DNA from: Pseudovibrio zosterae
Lineage (GTDB): Bacteria; Pseudomonadota; Alphaproteobacteria; Rhizobiales; Stappiaceae
Direction of reading: 5' to 3'
Assembly: GCF_033843645.1 (NCBI RefSeq)
Contig: NZ_JAWXVZ010000012.1
Location: forward strand, 62,001 to 126,000
Length of the DNA stretch: 64,000 bases
In this document: positions 7,059-16,110 of the stretch, piece after piece
How positions within the stretch are numbered: position 1 is the first letter of the stretch
Layout: each line of letters starts with the position of its first letter
Translations under genes and position numbers: made by a program
The notes under the pieces: generated by a model
Told to the model about the DNA's origin: nothing
What the model saw: only the letters and a program-made list of their open reading frames with translations
Databases searched by the model: none

Positions 7059-8869
7059 CCGCAGAACTCGTTGCCCTCGGTTCCGGCGCTTTGATGGCCT
7101 ATCACGGTCTGGTCTATCCGGCTGTTCTTCGGCAAATGGCGTCACGTTCAGAACCACGCCAGCCAAAGTTTCAGAAGGTGGATCGCACTCAGCCGCCAAG
7201 CATCGAGGTGATCATCCCGGCTTACAACGAGGCGCTGGGCATTGCGGCCAAACTGCGCAACTGCGCTCAAATGGACTATCCAGCAGGCCAGCTCAAGGTT
7301 TCGATCATTTTTGATGGCTGCACCGATGAGACATATCCCATTGCCAAGAGAACCTTTAAAGAGCTTCAGGACGAGGGCCTCTCAACCGCTGCGCTCTCAC
7401 TCAGCGAATGGCACTACAACCGCGGCAAAGTCGCCGTTCTCAATCAGGCCATTTCGGAAAGCACGGCTGACATCATTGTCCTGACGGATGTTTCTGCAGT
7501 TGTTGAACCAGATGCGCTCTGGCGCGTCGCGGACGAGTTTGCAGATCCGGATGTTGGCGTGGTCTGCGCCACCTATGAACTGGAGACCGAAGATAGCGGA
7601 GAACATGCCTACTGGTCCTATCAACGCTGGTTGAAGGAGGCGGAGGCCTCCGTGGCCGCTCCTTTTGGCGCGCATGGTGCATTTTACGCCATCCGCCGCT
7701 CCGCTTGGCGGGCCATTCCTCCATCCACGATCAACGACGATGTGCTCATCCCCATGCAGATCGTCGAGGATGGCTATCGCGCCATCTACGATCTGTCGCT
7801 TGTTGCCACAGAAACAGAGGCCGCCAGCCGCGAGACCGATTTGCGCCGCCGGCTGCGCATTGGCGCGGGAAACCTGCAGCAGGCCATCTGGCTTTGGCGC
7901 CTTGCTGATCTCAAGAAACCGGCCTTGGCTTTTATCTATCTGTCAGGCAAGGGGCTGCGGGCCTTCACGCCGATCCTGATGGTTGCGTTCCTGCTCTCCT
8001 GTGCCGTGCTTGCGCTGCAAGGCGCGCTGCTGGCTCAGCTGGTAATGGCGGGCGTTCTTGTCGCGATGGCGGTCAATATCTATGAGGCGGTAACAGACGG
8101 CGATCTTCCCAAACTACTGCGCCCCTTTTCTGCGGTTGGTTATGCGCTGGGCGGTCAGGTGGCGGCGTTTCTCGGCTGCTGTCAGTATGTTTTTGGAACC
8201 CGCAAACCTTGGCGCCGCGCGGCGGACAACACTGGCGTTCCTGACTTCATTCATCCACTCGCCAGAATGGGAAAACGGGTGATGGACGTCATCCTTGCTG
8301 TGGCAGCGTTTGTTGTGATGGCGATCCTGTTTGTTCCTCTGGCGATAATCATCAAGTTGGATTCCCCGGGCCCGATCTTCTATCGCCAGTACCGTGTGGG
8401 AGAGCGCCTGCCAGACCGCACCAACCTGTTCTTGCTGACCAAGTTCCGCAGTATGCGCACAGACGCCGAAAAGCACGGCGCGCAGTGGGCAACAAAAGGA
8501 GATCCTCGCATCACACGGATCGGCCGTTTCCTGCGCAAGTCTCGGTTGGACGAGCTGCCCCAGTGCCTCAATGTGCTGAGAGGTGAAATGTCCGTTGTTG
8601 GCCCGCGTCCGGAACGTCCCGTGTTCTTTGAACGGCTTGAGGATCAAATCCCGTTTTACATCGAGCGTACCTATGGTTTGCGCCCCGGCATTACGGGCCT
8701 TGCTCAAGTCGAGCAGGGCTACGATGAGGATGTTGAAGATGTGCGCTCCAAGGTCATGCACGATCACGCCTACGCCATGCAGCTTGTTACCCCTTGGGAA
8801 TGGTTCAAGACAGACCTCTCCATCATCCTGCGAACATTCGTTGTGATGGTGACGGGTCGCGGTCAGTAA
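7055..8869 (+). CDS. GT2 glycosyltransferase fused to undecaprenyl-phosphate sugar-1-phosphate transferase (SypQ+SypR-like)
   Basis: 604 aa from the TTG at 7055, preferred over the in-frame TTG at 7004 because it overlaps the upstream stop (TTGA) and has AAGGGG nine bases before it. Residues about 45-290 form a processive-type GT2 domain (IIPAYNEA, IFDGCTDET, NRGKVAVLNQA, LTDVSA, INDDVLIPMQIVEDG). Two to three membrane helices follow at about 295-385. From about residue 405 a complete bacterial sugar transferase begins (MGKRVMDVILAVAAF membrane helix, KFRSMRTDAE, SRLDELPQ, GEMSVVGPRPERP, GLRPGITGLAQV). The second half should start repeat-unit synthesis by loading a sugar phosphate on undecaprenyl phosphate; the first half would add another sugar. 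These functions are separate proteins (SypQ, SypR) in Vibrio. The fusion is in one open frame without interruption. Confidence 0.88.
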   Translation: MTAELVALGSGALMAYHGLVYPAVLRQMASRSEPRQPKFQKVDRTQPPSIEVIIPAYNEALGIAAKLRNCAQMDYPAGQLKVSIIFDGCTDETYPIAKRTFKELQDEGLSTAALSLSEWHYNRGKVAVLNQAISESTADIIVLTDVSAVVEPDALWRVADEFADPDVGVVCATYELETEDSGEHAYWSYQRWLKEAEASVAAPFGAHGAFYAIRRSAWRAIPPSTINDDVLIPMQIVEDGYRAIYDLSLVATETEAASRETDLRRRLRIGAGNLQQAIWLWRLADLKKPALAFIYLSGKGLRAFTPILMVAFLLSCAVLALQGALLAQLVMAGVLVAMAVNIYEAVTDGDLPKLLRPFSAVGYALGGQVAAFLGCCQYVFGTRKPWRRAADNTGVPDFIHPLARMGKRVMDVILAVAAFVVMAILFVPLAIIIKLDSPGPIFYRQYRVGERLPDRTNLFLLTKFRSMRTDAEKHGAQWATKGDPRITRIGRFLRKSRLDELPQCLNVLRGEMSVVGPRPERPVFFERLEDQIPFYIERTYGLRPGITGLAQVEQGYDEDVEDVRSKVMHDHAYAMQLVTPWEWFKTDLSIILRTFVVMVTGRGQ

Positions 8870-8884
8870 AAGGAGAAACCGCCG

Positions 8885-9397
8885 ATGCTTCCTCTGCAAA
8901 AGAACATTGTTTTTGGTGCTGTGGCTGCCTGCGCACTCTCATTGTTCGCGCTCTCCAGCGACGCGGAAGAGCTGAGCGCGCCCAACGGTCCGGTCATCCT
9001 CGTGGTGAGCGGCGACATTGACAAGACAACCGATGGGGCGGTTGCCAAGTTCGACCGTGACGCCCTGGCGTCCCTAGGCTCTCAAACCGTTCTGACCCAC
9101 ACCACGTGGACGGACGGCAGGCAGCGGTTCGATGGCACGCGCATCAGCGATATCCTGGAACGCGTTGGGGCCAATGGCACCAAGGTGGAAGCAGTGGCGC
9201 TCAACGATTACCGGGTTGAGTTGGATGTTTCCGAACTCAAAGAGTATCCGGTTATTCTCGCAGCGGAAATGAACGGCAAGCCGTTAAGCGTTCGCGACAA
9301 GGGCCCGCTCTGGGTCGTTTACCCCAAAGATCAGCACCCTTTAGTCTCCGAGGACCACAAGTGGATCTGGCAGGTTAGGGAGCTCCACGTCAAATGA
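8885..9397 (+). CDS. Secreted SUOX-fold protein lacking the molybdenum-ligand cysteine
   Basis: 170 aa with a signal peptide cleaved near ALSSDAEE. The mature part resembles the oxidoreductase molybdopterin-binding (sulfite-oxidase-like) fold as found in short periplasmic proteins: FDGTRISDILERVG in the middle, and PLWVVYPKDQHP with a terminal IWQVRELHVK. The cysteine that holds molybdenum in true sulfite oxidases (normally in a T-x-x-C-x-G context) is absent: the mature chain has no cysteine, and the aligned stretch reads THTTWTDG. It is therefore unlikely to be a redox enzyme. Its stop overlaps the start of the hybrid kinase by four bases (ATGA). Coupling and location suggest a periplasmic ligand-binding partner of that kinase; this is inference. 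Confidence 0.7.
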   Translation: MLPLQKNIVFGAVAACALSLFALSSDAEELSAPNGPVILVVSGDIDKTTDGAVAKFDRDALASLGSQTVLTHTTWTDGRQRFDGTRISDILERVGANGTKVEAVALNDYRVELDVSELKEYPVILAAEMNGKPLSVRDKGPLWVVYPKDQHPLVSEDHKWIWQVRELHVK

Positions 9398-12300
9398 TGA
9401 AGCATTTTTCCGCGCGCGGGCGCATCGTCGTAATCAGTTTGTTTCTGCTCTTCTGCGGCCTGGTAGGGCTGACCGTCTACACGGCCTTCAAGTATGAGCA
9501 AGTGGAGCAGAAACTCACGCGCACCGTCACGGAAAATGCCGTATGGACCGCAGCTCAGACCGAGCTGGATTTAGCTCGTTTTTTGAACGCCCTTGATGGT
9601 TTCATGCTGGGCAATGACAGCATAAGTCAGGCCGACATGCTGCTGCGCTTCGACCTGCTTTGGAGCCGCATGGAGCTTTACAAGACCGGGCGTCTGAAGC
9701 AGGAGATCACGTCAATAATGGGTCTTCAGGGCGTCGTTGGCAGTCTTGAAAAAACACTGATAGACGTTGAAGGCGCAGTCCGGCAATTGCAGGCCGACGA
9801 TCTGGCCACCTATCTGCAGATCAGAGAGCGCTTCAACCCCTATCCTCAGAACTTGCGGGACGTGACGCTGGCAAGCCTGCGCTGGGATATCGAGCAGCGT
9901 CTGCGCGTCAAGAACGAGATGAGCGAAATGCTGCAAAAACTCGTCTGGTTCAGCGGATTGGCTATCGCCTCGCTCATGGGCCTCATGGGCTTCTTGGTGT
10001 ACTATGAGATGCACACCAACAAGCTTCTTCGGAAAACCCTTGAGGCGCAGGAGAAGGCCAGCTCCGCCCGTCAACGCCTTTCCGATGCTGTTGAGAACAT
10101 CAATGAGGGCTTCCTGTTATGTGATGCACAAGACCGTGTTGTGCTCTGGAACCAGAAGTTCACCCATATCTACAAGATCTCCGCAGCTGCGTTGCGCGCA
10201 GGTGTCCCCTACATGGATGTCCTGAAATACGGTGCGGAAAACAACGAGTTTGACCTGCAAGGCCAAGGCTTGGCCCAGTGGCTGGAGCATCGTCAGCAGT
10301 CGCGGCGCAAGCCGGTCGCTACCTATGAAATGAAGCTGAGCGATGGGCGCTGGGTGCGGATTTCAGACAAGCACACCGAAGATGGCGGGATCGTTAGCAT
10401 CCGCACCGATATCACAGAGATGAAACGCCGAGAAGCCGAACTGGAACACGCCCGAGAACACGTGAGCCAACAGGCAGATCAGCTCTCCAGAATGGCCAAG
10501 GAAGCCGAGCACGCCCGCAGCATATTGGATGATGCGGTGAACAGTCTGGACGAGTGCCTTGTCCTGTTCGACCGGACGGACAGGCTTATCTTGTGCAATC
10601 GTCGGTTCAGAGAGCTGTTCGGAGACAAGGCCGAGCGTATTCACCGCGGCATGACCTATGAGGAAACGATCCGCCTTGCCGTTGAAGCACGCGTATATCC
10701 AAAGCCCGACGATTTGGAGGCTTTCATCAGTGAGCGCATGAAAAAACGCCGCAGCGCTTTGGCATCTGATCAGGTTCACTACCGCCATCAGGAGCCCACG
10801 GCCAATGGCCGCTGGATGCAACTCTCAACGCAACGCACAAGCACCGGCGGGATGGTTTCTGTCTTCACGGACATTACGGAGGCCAAGAGCCGCGCGCTGG
10901 AAATCCAAAGCGCCAATGAACGTTTGGAAAAGCAAGCCGTACAGCTTAAGGATCTGGCGGAGAAAGCCCAAACGGCCAGCCGTGCCAAATCCGAGTTCCT
11001 CTCCATGATCTCCCATGAGATCCGCACGCCCCTCAACGCCATCATGGGGTTCGCTTCCCTGCTTTCGGACAGCGACTTGAAATCTGATCAACGCAGATTT
11101 ACCGCCGAAATACAGCAGTCTGGTCAGCGTCTGTTGGGTCTCATATCAGACACGATCGACTTCTCCGATCTGGACTCTGGCAAAATCAAGCTCAACTATC
11201 GCCCGTTCGATTTACAGCGCCTCGTGAACAAGAGCTTGCGCCTTGCTGAAGATGCGGTTGGCGACAAGAATGTGGAAGTTGACCTGAATCTGCCAGCTGA
11301 TCTGCCGCGTATCTACAAGGGAGATGCCGGGAGAATTGGTCAGGTGCTCACCCACTTCATGAGCAACGCAGCCAAGTTTACCAAACAAGGGCATGTGACC
11401 CTAGCTGTTGAAGGCATTGGCATCCATGAAGGCAAGCGCCGTTTGCGGTTTGCGGTCCACGATACCGGTTCCGGGATTGCATTGGATGTTCAAAAGCAGC
11501 TGTTCTTGCCATTTGAGCGCAAGCGGCAGGATAGAGATCTGACAGAGCCCGGTGCCGGACTTGGGCTCGTCATCTGCAAGCGACTTGTCAACCTGATGAA
11601 AGGTGAGATCGGCTTCGAGAGCACTGTCGGTTTCGGCTCCCAGTTCTGGTTCGAAATCGAGCTGGAAGCCATGGAAGGTGAGGCGGCGGAAAATGACCCT
11701 GAGTGGAAGGGCATTCAGGGCACGCTTGACCTTGAACAACCTGCCGAGCCAGTGCGCCTCAAGATCCTTGTCGCCGAAGATACGCCCGCAAGTCAGCTGG
11801 TCATCAAAACCGCATTGGAAAAACGCGGGCACATTGTAACCACCGCGCAGGACGGAGTAGAGGCGCTGGAGGCGGTCGGACGCCGTGATTTCGACCTTAT
11901 TCTGATGGACATGCAGATGCCCAACATGGACGGCATGACCGCCACCCGGAAAATCCGGGAGATGGGTCTGCCGATGTCTGCAACACCAATCTATGCACTG
12001 TCAGCACAGGCGATGGCAGCAGACAAGGAAGCCGCTTTTGCAGCTGGTCTGACAGGTTACCTCACCAAGCCCATAAGCTGGGAGGAGCTGGACAGCGTAT
12101 TGGCAGTGGTGCGTCAAAGCGTTGCCAAGCGGGAAGACCAAGACAGTGAAAAGTATGTCGAGAAGGCAGAGCTGCCCGCCAACATTCTGCCGCCTACAGC
12201 AGAAAACGAGGAAGTCCAACCGGATATATTTGCGCTGCCCAACGATGGCTGGAAACAGGAGCTCAGGCGCCTGGAGGCGCTGCTTCAAGATGACGATCTG

Positions 12301-12774
12301 GCGGCACCCGTCAGGGAAGGAAGTCTAATGGTACATGCCCATAAGCAAGAAGAAAAAGGCTACGAACCCTCGAAGACCCGGACTGGCGAGGCTAATAGCG
12401 GCAAGAAATCATCGACCATTGATCAGCAGACCTTGAATGATATCGTCGAGGCAGTCGGTGAGGATGTTTTTGCCAGCCTACTAAGTACATTCTTTACCAA
12501 CTCGGAAGAACTTTTTGACCAGTTCAACATGTGCATTGAGACTGGCGATATTGAGCAGCTACGAAAGACCGCCCATAGATTTTCAGGGCTCATGTCCCAA
12601 TTCGGCGCATTGGAGGCAGCAAAAATTGCATCCGAAGTAGAAAATGAACCGGATCAGGAAGTTCTTTTAGAATTGGCTAGTGAATTTATACAGTCAGCAG
12701 GAACTGCAGTTTCAGAACTCAAGAAATTACCCTGCGTTAAATTCGAATTGACGGAGGTTGCGTCCTCTTCTTAA
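9394..12774 (+). CDS. Hybrid sensor histidine kinase with REC and HPt domains (SypF-like)
   Basis: 1126 aa inner-membrane sensor. Membrane helices at about 11-31 and 183-206 enclose a periplasmic domain of about 150 residues. Then come a coiled coil and two PAS-type domains (about 226-345, 375-490; both have NxGFLLCD/SLDECLVLFDRTDR starts). HisKA has the phospho-accepting His541 in SHEIRTPLNAIMG, and HATPase_c has NAAKFTK, DTGSGI and GAGLGLVICK. A REC domain has Asp839 in LILMDMQMP and Lys892. A final HPt domain has His1061 in KTAHRFSGLM. The His-Asp-His relay would pass phosphate to a separate response regulator, most simply the activator encoded next. V. fischeri SypF is also a hybrid kinase whose HPt domain feeds SypG and SypE. 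It follows a translationally coupled periplasmic protein gene. Confidence 0.92.
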   Translation: MMKHFSARGRIVVISLFLLFCGLVGLTVYTAFKYEQVEQKLTRTVTENAVWTAAQTELDLARFLNALDGFMLGNDSISQADMLLRFDLLWSRMELYKTGRLKQEITSIMGLQGVVGSLEKTLIDVEGAVRQLQADDLATYLQIRERFNPYPQNLRDVTLASLRWDIEQRLRVKNEMSEMLQKLVWFSGLAIASLMGLMGFLVYYEMHTNKLLRKTLEAQEKASSARQRLSDAVENINEGFLLCDAQDRVVLWNQKFTHIYKISAAALRAGVPYMDVLKYGAENNEFDLQGQGLAQWLEHRQQSRRKPVATYEMKLSDGRWVRISDKHTEDGGIVSIRTDITEMKRREAELEHAREHVSQQADQLSRMAKEAEHARSILDDAVNSLDECLVLFDRTDRLILCNRRFRELFGDKAERIHRGMTYEETIRLAVEARVYPKPDDLEAFISERMKKRRSALASDQVHYRHQEPTANGRWMQLSTQRTSTGGMVSVFTDITEAKSRALEIQSANERLEKQAVQLKDLAEKAQTASRAKSEFLSMISHEIRTPLNAIMGFASLLSDSDLKSDQRRFTAEIQQSGQRLLGLISDTIDFSDLDSGKIKLNYRPFDLQRLVNKSLRLAEDAVGDKNVEVDLNLPADLPRIYKGDAGRIGQVLTHFMSNAAKFTKQGHVTLAVEGIGIHEGKRRLRFAVHDTGSGIALDVQKQLFLPFERKRQDRDLTEPGAGLGLVICKRLVNLMKGEIGFESTVGFGSQFWFEIELEAMEGEAAENDPEWKGIQGTLDLEQPAEPVRLKILVAEDTPASQLVIKTALEKRGHIVTTAQDGVEALEAVGRRDFDLILMDMQMPNMDGMTATRKIREMGLPMSATPIYALSAQAMAADKEAAFAAGLTGYLTKPISWEELDSVLAVVRQSVAKREDQDSEKYVEKAELPANILPPTAENEEVQPDIFALPNDGWKQELRRLEALLQDDDLAAPVREGSLMVHAHKQEEKGYEPSKTRTGEANSGKKSSTIDQQTLNDIVEAVGEDVFASLLSTFFTNSEELFDQFNMCIETGDIEQLRKTAHRFSGLMSQFGALEAAKIASEVENEPDQEVLLELASEFIQSAGTAVSELKKLPCVKFELTEVASSS

Positions 12775-12779
12775 CGTCG

Positions 12780-12814
12780 GCATCTGAACTTGCTGGCGCA
12801 TTTTTGCCAGATGC
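12780..12814. other. Inverted repeat between kinase and activator genes
   Basis: GCATCTG at 12780-12786 pairs with CAGATGC at 12808-12814; an inner CTGGC...GCCAG pair is also possible. It lies in the 61-bp gap before the activator ATG at 12836. It could be an attenuator-like stem-loop or an operator. There is no T-run typical of a terminator. Confidence 0.35.
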
Positions 12815-12835
12815 AACCTTGTTGTGCAGGATTAG

Positions 12836-14443
12836 ATGTCAAACCAACCCGCGGACATCCTCATTGTCGAGGATACCTATGCTTTGCTGCAAACGTACAA
12901 GGCCTACCTGAAGCAGGAGGAGGCTCGGGTGCGCGGTGTTGAAACCGGGCAGCAGGCGATGGAAGAGATTCAGGCTGCGGTCCCGGACGTCATAGTTCTC
13001 GACGTCAATCTGCCAGACATGCACGGCATAGACGTTCTCAAGGCCATTCGCGCCGAGGGGCTGACTTCGGAAGTCGTTGTGATTACCGGACAGGCTTCGG
13101 TAAATCTGGCTGTTGAAGCCATGCGGGAAGGGGCGTTCGACTTCATCATGAAGCCGTTTTCTGCGGATCGCCTGCGGACCACCATTCGCAATGCGCTGGA
13201 ACGGCGGGAGCTGAGCGAACTGGGCAGCAAGGTGGAGGGGCCAGATCAAGAACAGGGCCTGTCCAACATCATCGGAAAATCCGAGTCCATGCAGGCGGTT
13301 TACCGCATGCTTCGTGCTGTTGCGCCCACAAATGCCTCCGTTTTCATCCGCGGGGAAAGCGGAACCGGTAAGGAGCTGTGCGCTGAGGCGGTGCATCAGC
13401 TTTCCAAGCGCAGCACAGGCCCAATGGTCACCATAAACTGTGCGGCGATACCAAAGGACCTTTTGGAAAGCGAGATTTTTGGTCACATCAAGGGGGCGTT
13501 CACCGGCGCGACTTCCGATCGCAAGGGAGCCGCATTGTCAGCGGACAAGGGCACGTTGTTTCTGGATGAGGTCTGTGAAATGGATCTGTCCTTGCAGTCC
13601 AAGCTGCTGCGTTTCCTGCAGGAAAAGCAGGTGCAAAGGGTAGGGGAGGATCGCCTGCGAGACGCGGATGTGCGAATTGTCTGCGCGACCAACCGCGACC
13701 CGGTGGCCGAGGTTGCCGCTGGTCGGTTTCGGGAAGATCTGTACTACCGCCTTCATGTGGTTCCCATTGACCTGCCGCCCCTCAGAAACCGCGGCATGGA
13801 TATTCTCCTCATGGCGCGTCATTTTCTGGACGCCTATGCGCAGGAAGACGGCAAGCGGTTCACCCGCTTCAGCCCGGAAGCCGAACAGGCGCTCATGGCC
13901 TTTTCCTGGCCCGGTAACATCAGGCAGTTGCAAAATGTGTTGCGAAGCGCTGTTGTGCTCAATGACGGTGATGTGCTCGAGCGCTACATGCTGCCGCCCG
14001 ACATTGCAGAAGGCTCTGTGCGGTCCCTGCCAAAATCCCAACCAAGTGCAGGGCATCGGGTGGCTGAGCCGTCAGCCCATCCAAGTCTCCATGCCAATGG
14101 GGATGAGAACAGTCGAGTGAGCCCCCCTTCCTATGGTCATGAGGCCGGTGCTGCTCATGCGCCGTTGAGACAGCAAGGTGAGGTTGCTCAACAAAGCCCG
14201 CTGACCTTGCCTTTCCAAAGCGAGTCCCGTGATGCCTCACGCATCTTGCCTCTGGAGACAGTCATTCGCCTGACCATTGAAGACGCCATCGACCGTTGCA
14301 ATGGCAGCATTCCAAGGGCTGCTGCGGCGTTAGAGGTGAGCCCCTCCACGATCTACCGCCGTCTGCAGGCATGGGAGCTTGAAGATCAGGTGGCTCAAAA
14401 TGCGCAGGACGACGCCCAGTCCTCTTCTGGGGCAAAATCCTGA
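12836..14443 (+). CDS. Sigma-54-dependent response regulator, NtrC type (SypG-like)
   Basis: 535 aa cytoplasmic transcription activator. REC domain at 5-120 with acidic pair Glu12-Asp13 and phosphorylation site Asp56 (VIVLDVNLPD). AAA+ domain at about 145-385 with Walker A GESGTGKE at 173-180, the sigma-54 contact loop GAFTGA at 220-225, Walker B GTLFLDEV and the arginine-finger region FREDLYYRL. A long low-complexity linker (about 400-475) follows, then a Fis-type helix-turn-helix at about 493-522 (CNGSIPRAAAALEVSPSTIYRRL). GAFTGA shows that it remodels sigma-54 polymerase. Five sigma-54 promoter matches in this locus are its obvious targets. In V. fischeri, SypG activates the syp operons through sigma-54. 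Last gene of the plus-strand operon, convergent with the Wzz-like gene. Confidence 0.93.
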   Translation: MSNQPADILIVEDTYALLQTYKAYLKQEEARVRGVETGQQAMEEIQAAVPDVIVLDVNLPDMHGIDVLKAIRAEGLTSEVVVITGQASVNLAVEAMREGAFDFIMKPFSADRLRTTIRNALERRELSELGSKVEGPDQEQGLSNIIGKSESMQAVYRMLRAVAPTNASVFIRGESGTGKELCAEAVHQLSKRSTGPMVTINCAAIPKDLLESEIFGHIKGAFTGATSDRKGAALSADKGTLFLDEVCEMDLSLQSKLLRFLQEKQVQRVGEDRLRDADVRIVCATNRDPVAEVAAGRFREDLYYRLHVVPIDLPPLRNRGMDILLMARHFLDAYAQEDGKRFTRFSPEAEQALMAFSWPGNIRQLQNVLRSAVVLNDGDVLERYMLPPDIAEGSVRSLPKSQPSAGHRVAEPSAHPSLHANGDENSRVSPPSYGHEAGAAHAPLRQQGEVAQQSPLTLPFQSESRDASRILPLETVIRLTIEDAIDRCNGSIPRAAAALEVSPSTIYRRLQAWELEDQVAQNAQDDAQSSSGAKS

Positions 14444-14478
14444 GTGCGGCTTGCGGACACCTCAGCCTGTTGTTTGCG

Positions 14479-15993
14479 CTAGGCGGCTTCTTGATCCGGT
14501 TTGCTCTTCCCCTTGCGGGTCTGTCCCGGTTTGGTGGAAGGGTCTACCATCCTGGGCATGCGAACAATTATGGGTAGATTGTTGGTCGCTGCAAGAAACG
14601 CATCTTGCCGTCTCAAGGTCGGGTCCAGCACTTCAAACACAACAGCAAGGCCAACCCCCAGCATGATCGCGGCGAAAATGCCGCCAGCTACATAAACCAC
14701 CTTACCGGGTGTGATCGGCGCTTGGGGGTCTTCAGCCGCATCAACAATCTTCACCCGCTCCGGGGCTTCAAACTTGCCGAGCGCGCCCGTCACCTCAGCC
14801 ATTTCATAGCGACGGGAGAGTTCGCTGTAGGTTTCCTGAGCCAGATCGATGTCACGTTCAAGCCGGTTCATTTGTTTTTCAATTGGCCCAAACTCGGCAA
14901 CACTTGCTTCCATTTCGGCTATGTTATTCTTAAGGAGCGCCACGTCTTTGGAGAGCGCCTCGCGCTTGCTCTCCGCCGTTTGCAATGCTTGCATCTGCGA
15001 AACAAGCAGAGGCACCGTTTTCTGGTCCGCGTTCAGCTCTTGTCCAGCAGCCATGTTCCATAGCCGGTCAAGGTCCGCGTCTGTTAGGTCGGAAGCGGCA
15101 TCAAAAAGCAGTTTGCGCTCCTCGGTAAGCTGGCGCAGCGTTTCTTGTGCTGCCCGCACGTCTGAGTGGTTCTCGGTGTAGCGTGTTCTCAGGTTGGCCA
15201 GCAGGCTGGTCTGGGCAACAATGCGCTCTTCCAGTCGCCCCATAGCCGGGTTCGTACTGGCAAGTCGTTTCTTCAGGTGGTTTAGCTCTGCTTCCGCCGA
15301 GGCCAGCTGAACGCTTTTGCTGTCAAGCTCGGAGCGTAAGGTCACCAAGCGCTGGACGTTGGCGGTGTAAACGGAAGGCAGCTTGTCGGCGTTCAGCGTT
15401 TTGAATTCAGCCAGCTCGTCTTCCTTTGCACGCAACAAGGTTTCTTGTTTTGCCAGTTGTTCAGCCAGGAAGGTACCACTCTTGTCGACGGCCGACCTTT
15501 CTGGTGAGAGCAGCCGTTCAAGAAAGCGCTCTCCCACAGCCTCCAGCTTTGCCGCCAGTCCATTGGGATTGGTGGACGTGATGGTGAGCTGCACGAGGTC
15601 GTTGCCCACCAGTTGCGCATTGATCGAAGCAGAAAGGGAGCGGACCATCAACTCCCGCTCTCGCTGAGGTGTGCTGGGGGTAATGTCCCCTACGTCTTCC
15701 AGAACACGTCCGAGCACATGTTCGCTGTGCAGCAGCGCGTCAAGTGCGGGCATGCGCTCTTTCAGGTTGGGGCCAATTGCAAGGTCTTCCAGAAATGGGT
15801 TCAGCCGGGCGGGTTCCTGAACAAGCACAGTCATCGTCGCTGCGTAGCGCTTCGGTGCATAGTCGGAGACGAAAAATGCCATGGCAGGCAGGATAAGCAT
15901 GGGAATGCAGATCATGTACCGCCGGCGCCATGCCGCTTCCAGCACAAGCAGGAAAAAGTCTCGGATTGATCTGCCTTTGCCATTTATCATCAT
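14479..15993 (-). CDS. Wzz/GumC-type polysaccharide chain-length protein (SypO-like)
   Basis: 504 aa from ATG 15993 (an in-frame TTG at 16074 would add 27 residues but has no ribosome site). One membrane helix near the N-terminus (MICIPMLILPAMAFFV), a periplasmic stretch of about 400 residues with strong coiled-coil character (residues about 170-400), and a second helix (VVYVAGGIFAAIMLGVGLAVVF) preceded by PQAPITPGK, the proline-glycine motif of Wzz proteins. No cytoplasmic kinase domain follows; the C-terminus is a short basic tail. It sets the length of the polymer together with the polymerase. It ends the long minus-strand operon; in syp the order acetyltransferase-GT-Wzz (sypM-N-O) is the same apart from two genes inserted here. 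Confidence 0.88.
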   Translation of the reverse strand: MMINGKGRSIRDFFLLVLEAAWRRRYMICIPMLILPAMAFFVSDYAPKRYAATMTVLVQEPARLNPFLEDLAIGPNLKERMPALDALLHSEHVLGRVLEDVGDITPSTPQRERELMVRSLSASINAQLVGNDLVQLTITSTNPNGLAAKLEAVGERFLERLLSPERSAVDKSGTFLAEQLAKQETLLRAKEDELAEFKTLNADKLPSVYTANVQRLVTLRSELDSKSVQLASAEAELNHLKKRLASTNPAMGRLEERIVAQTSLLANLRTRYTENHSDVRAAQETLRQLTEERKLLFDAASDLTDADLDRLWNMAAGQELNADQKTVPLLVSQMQALQTAESKREALSKDVALLKNNIAEMEASVAEFGPIEKQMNRLERDIDLAQETYSELSRRYEMAEVTGALGKFEAPERVKIVDAAEDPQAPITPGKVVYVAGGIFAAIMLGVGLAVVFEVLDPTLRRQDAFLAATNNLPIIVRMPRMVDPSTKPGQTRKGKSKPDQEAA

Positions 15994-16110
15994 GAATACT
16001 CTACGTGAGGATGGGCGCTTGCGTCTGCTGCTTTCTTTTTGTTTTCTCAATAGTTTGTCGCAGATATTGCTCAATTTTTATGAGCTTTTTTCCGAGGCAG
16101 TCCTGTTACC

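Noticed and set aside
12794..12809. Possible sigma-54 promoter before the activator gene (CTGGCGCATTTTTGCC)
   Set aside because: GG-to-GC spacing is one base short; sigma-54 promoters do not tolerate this. It is better read as part of an inverted repeat.
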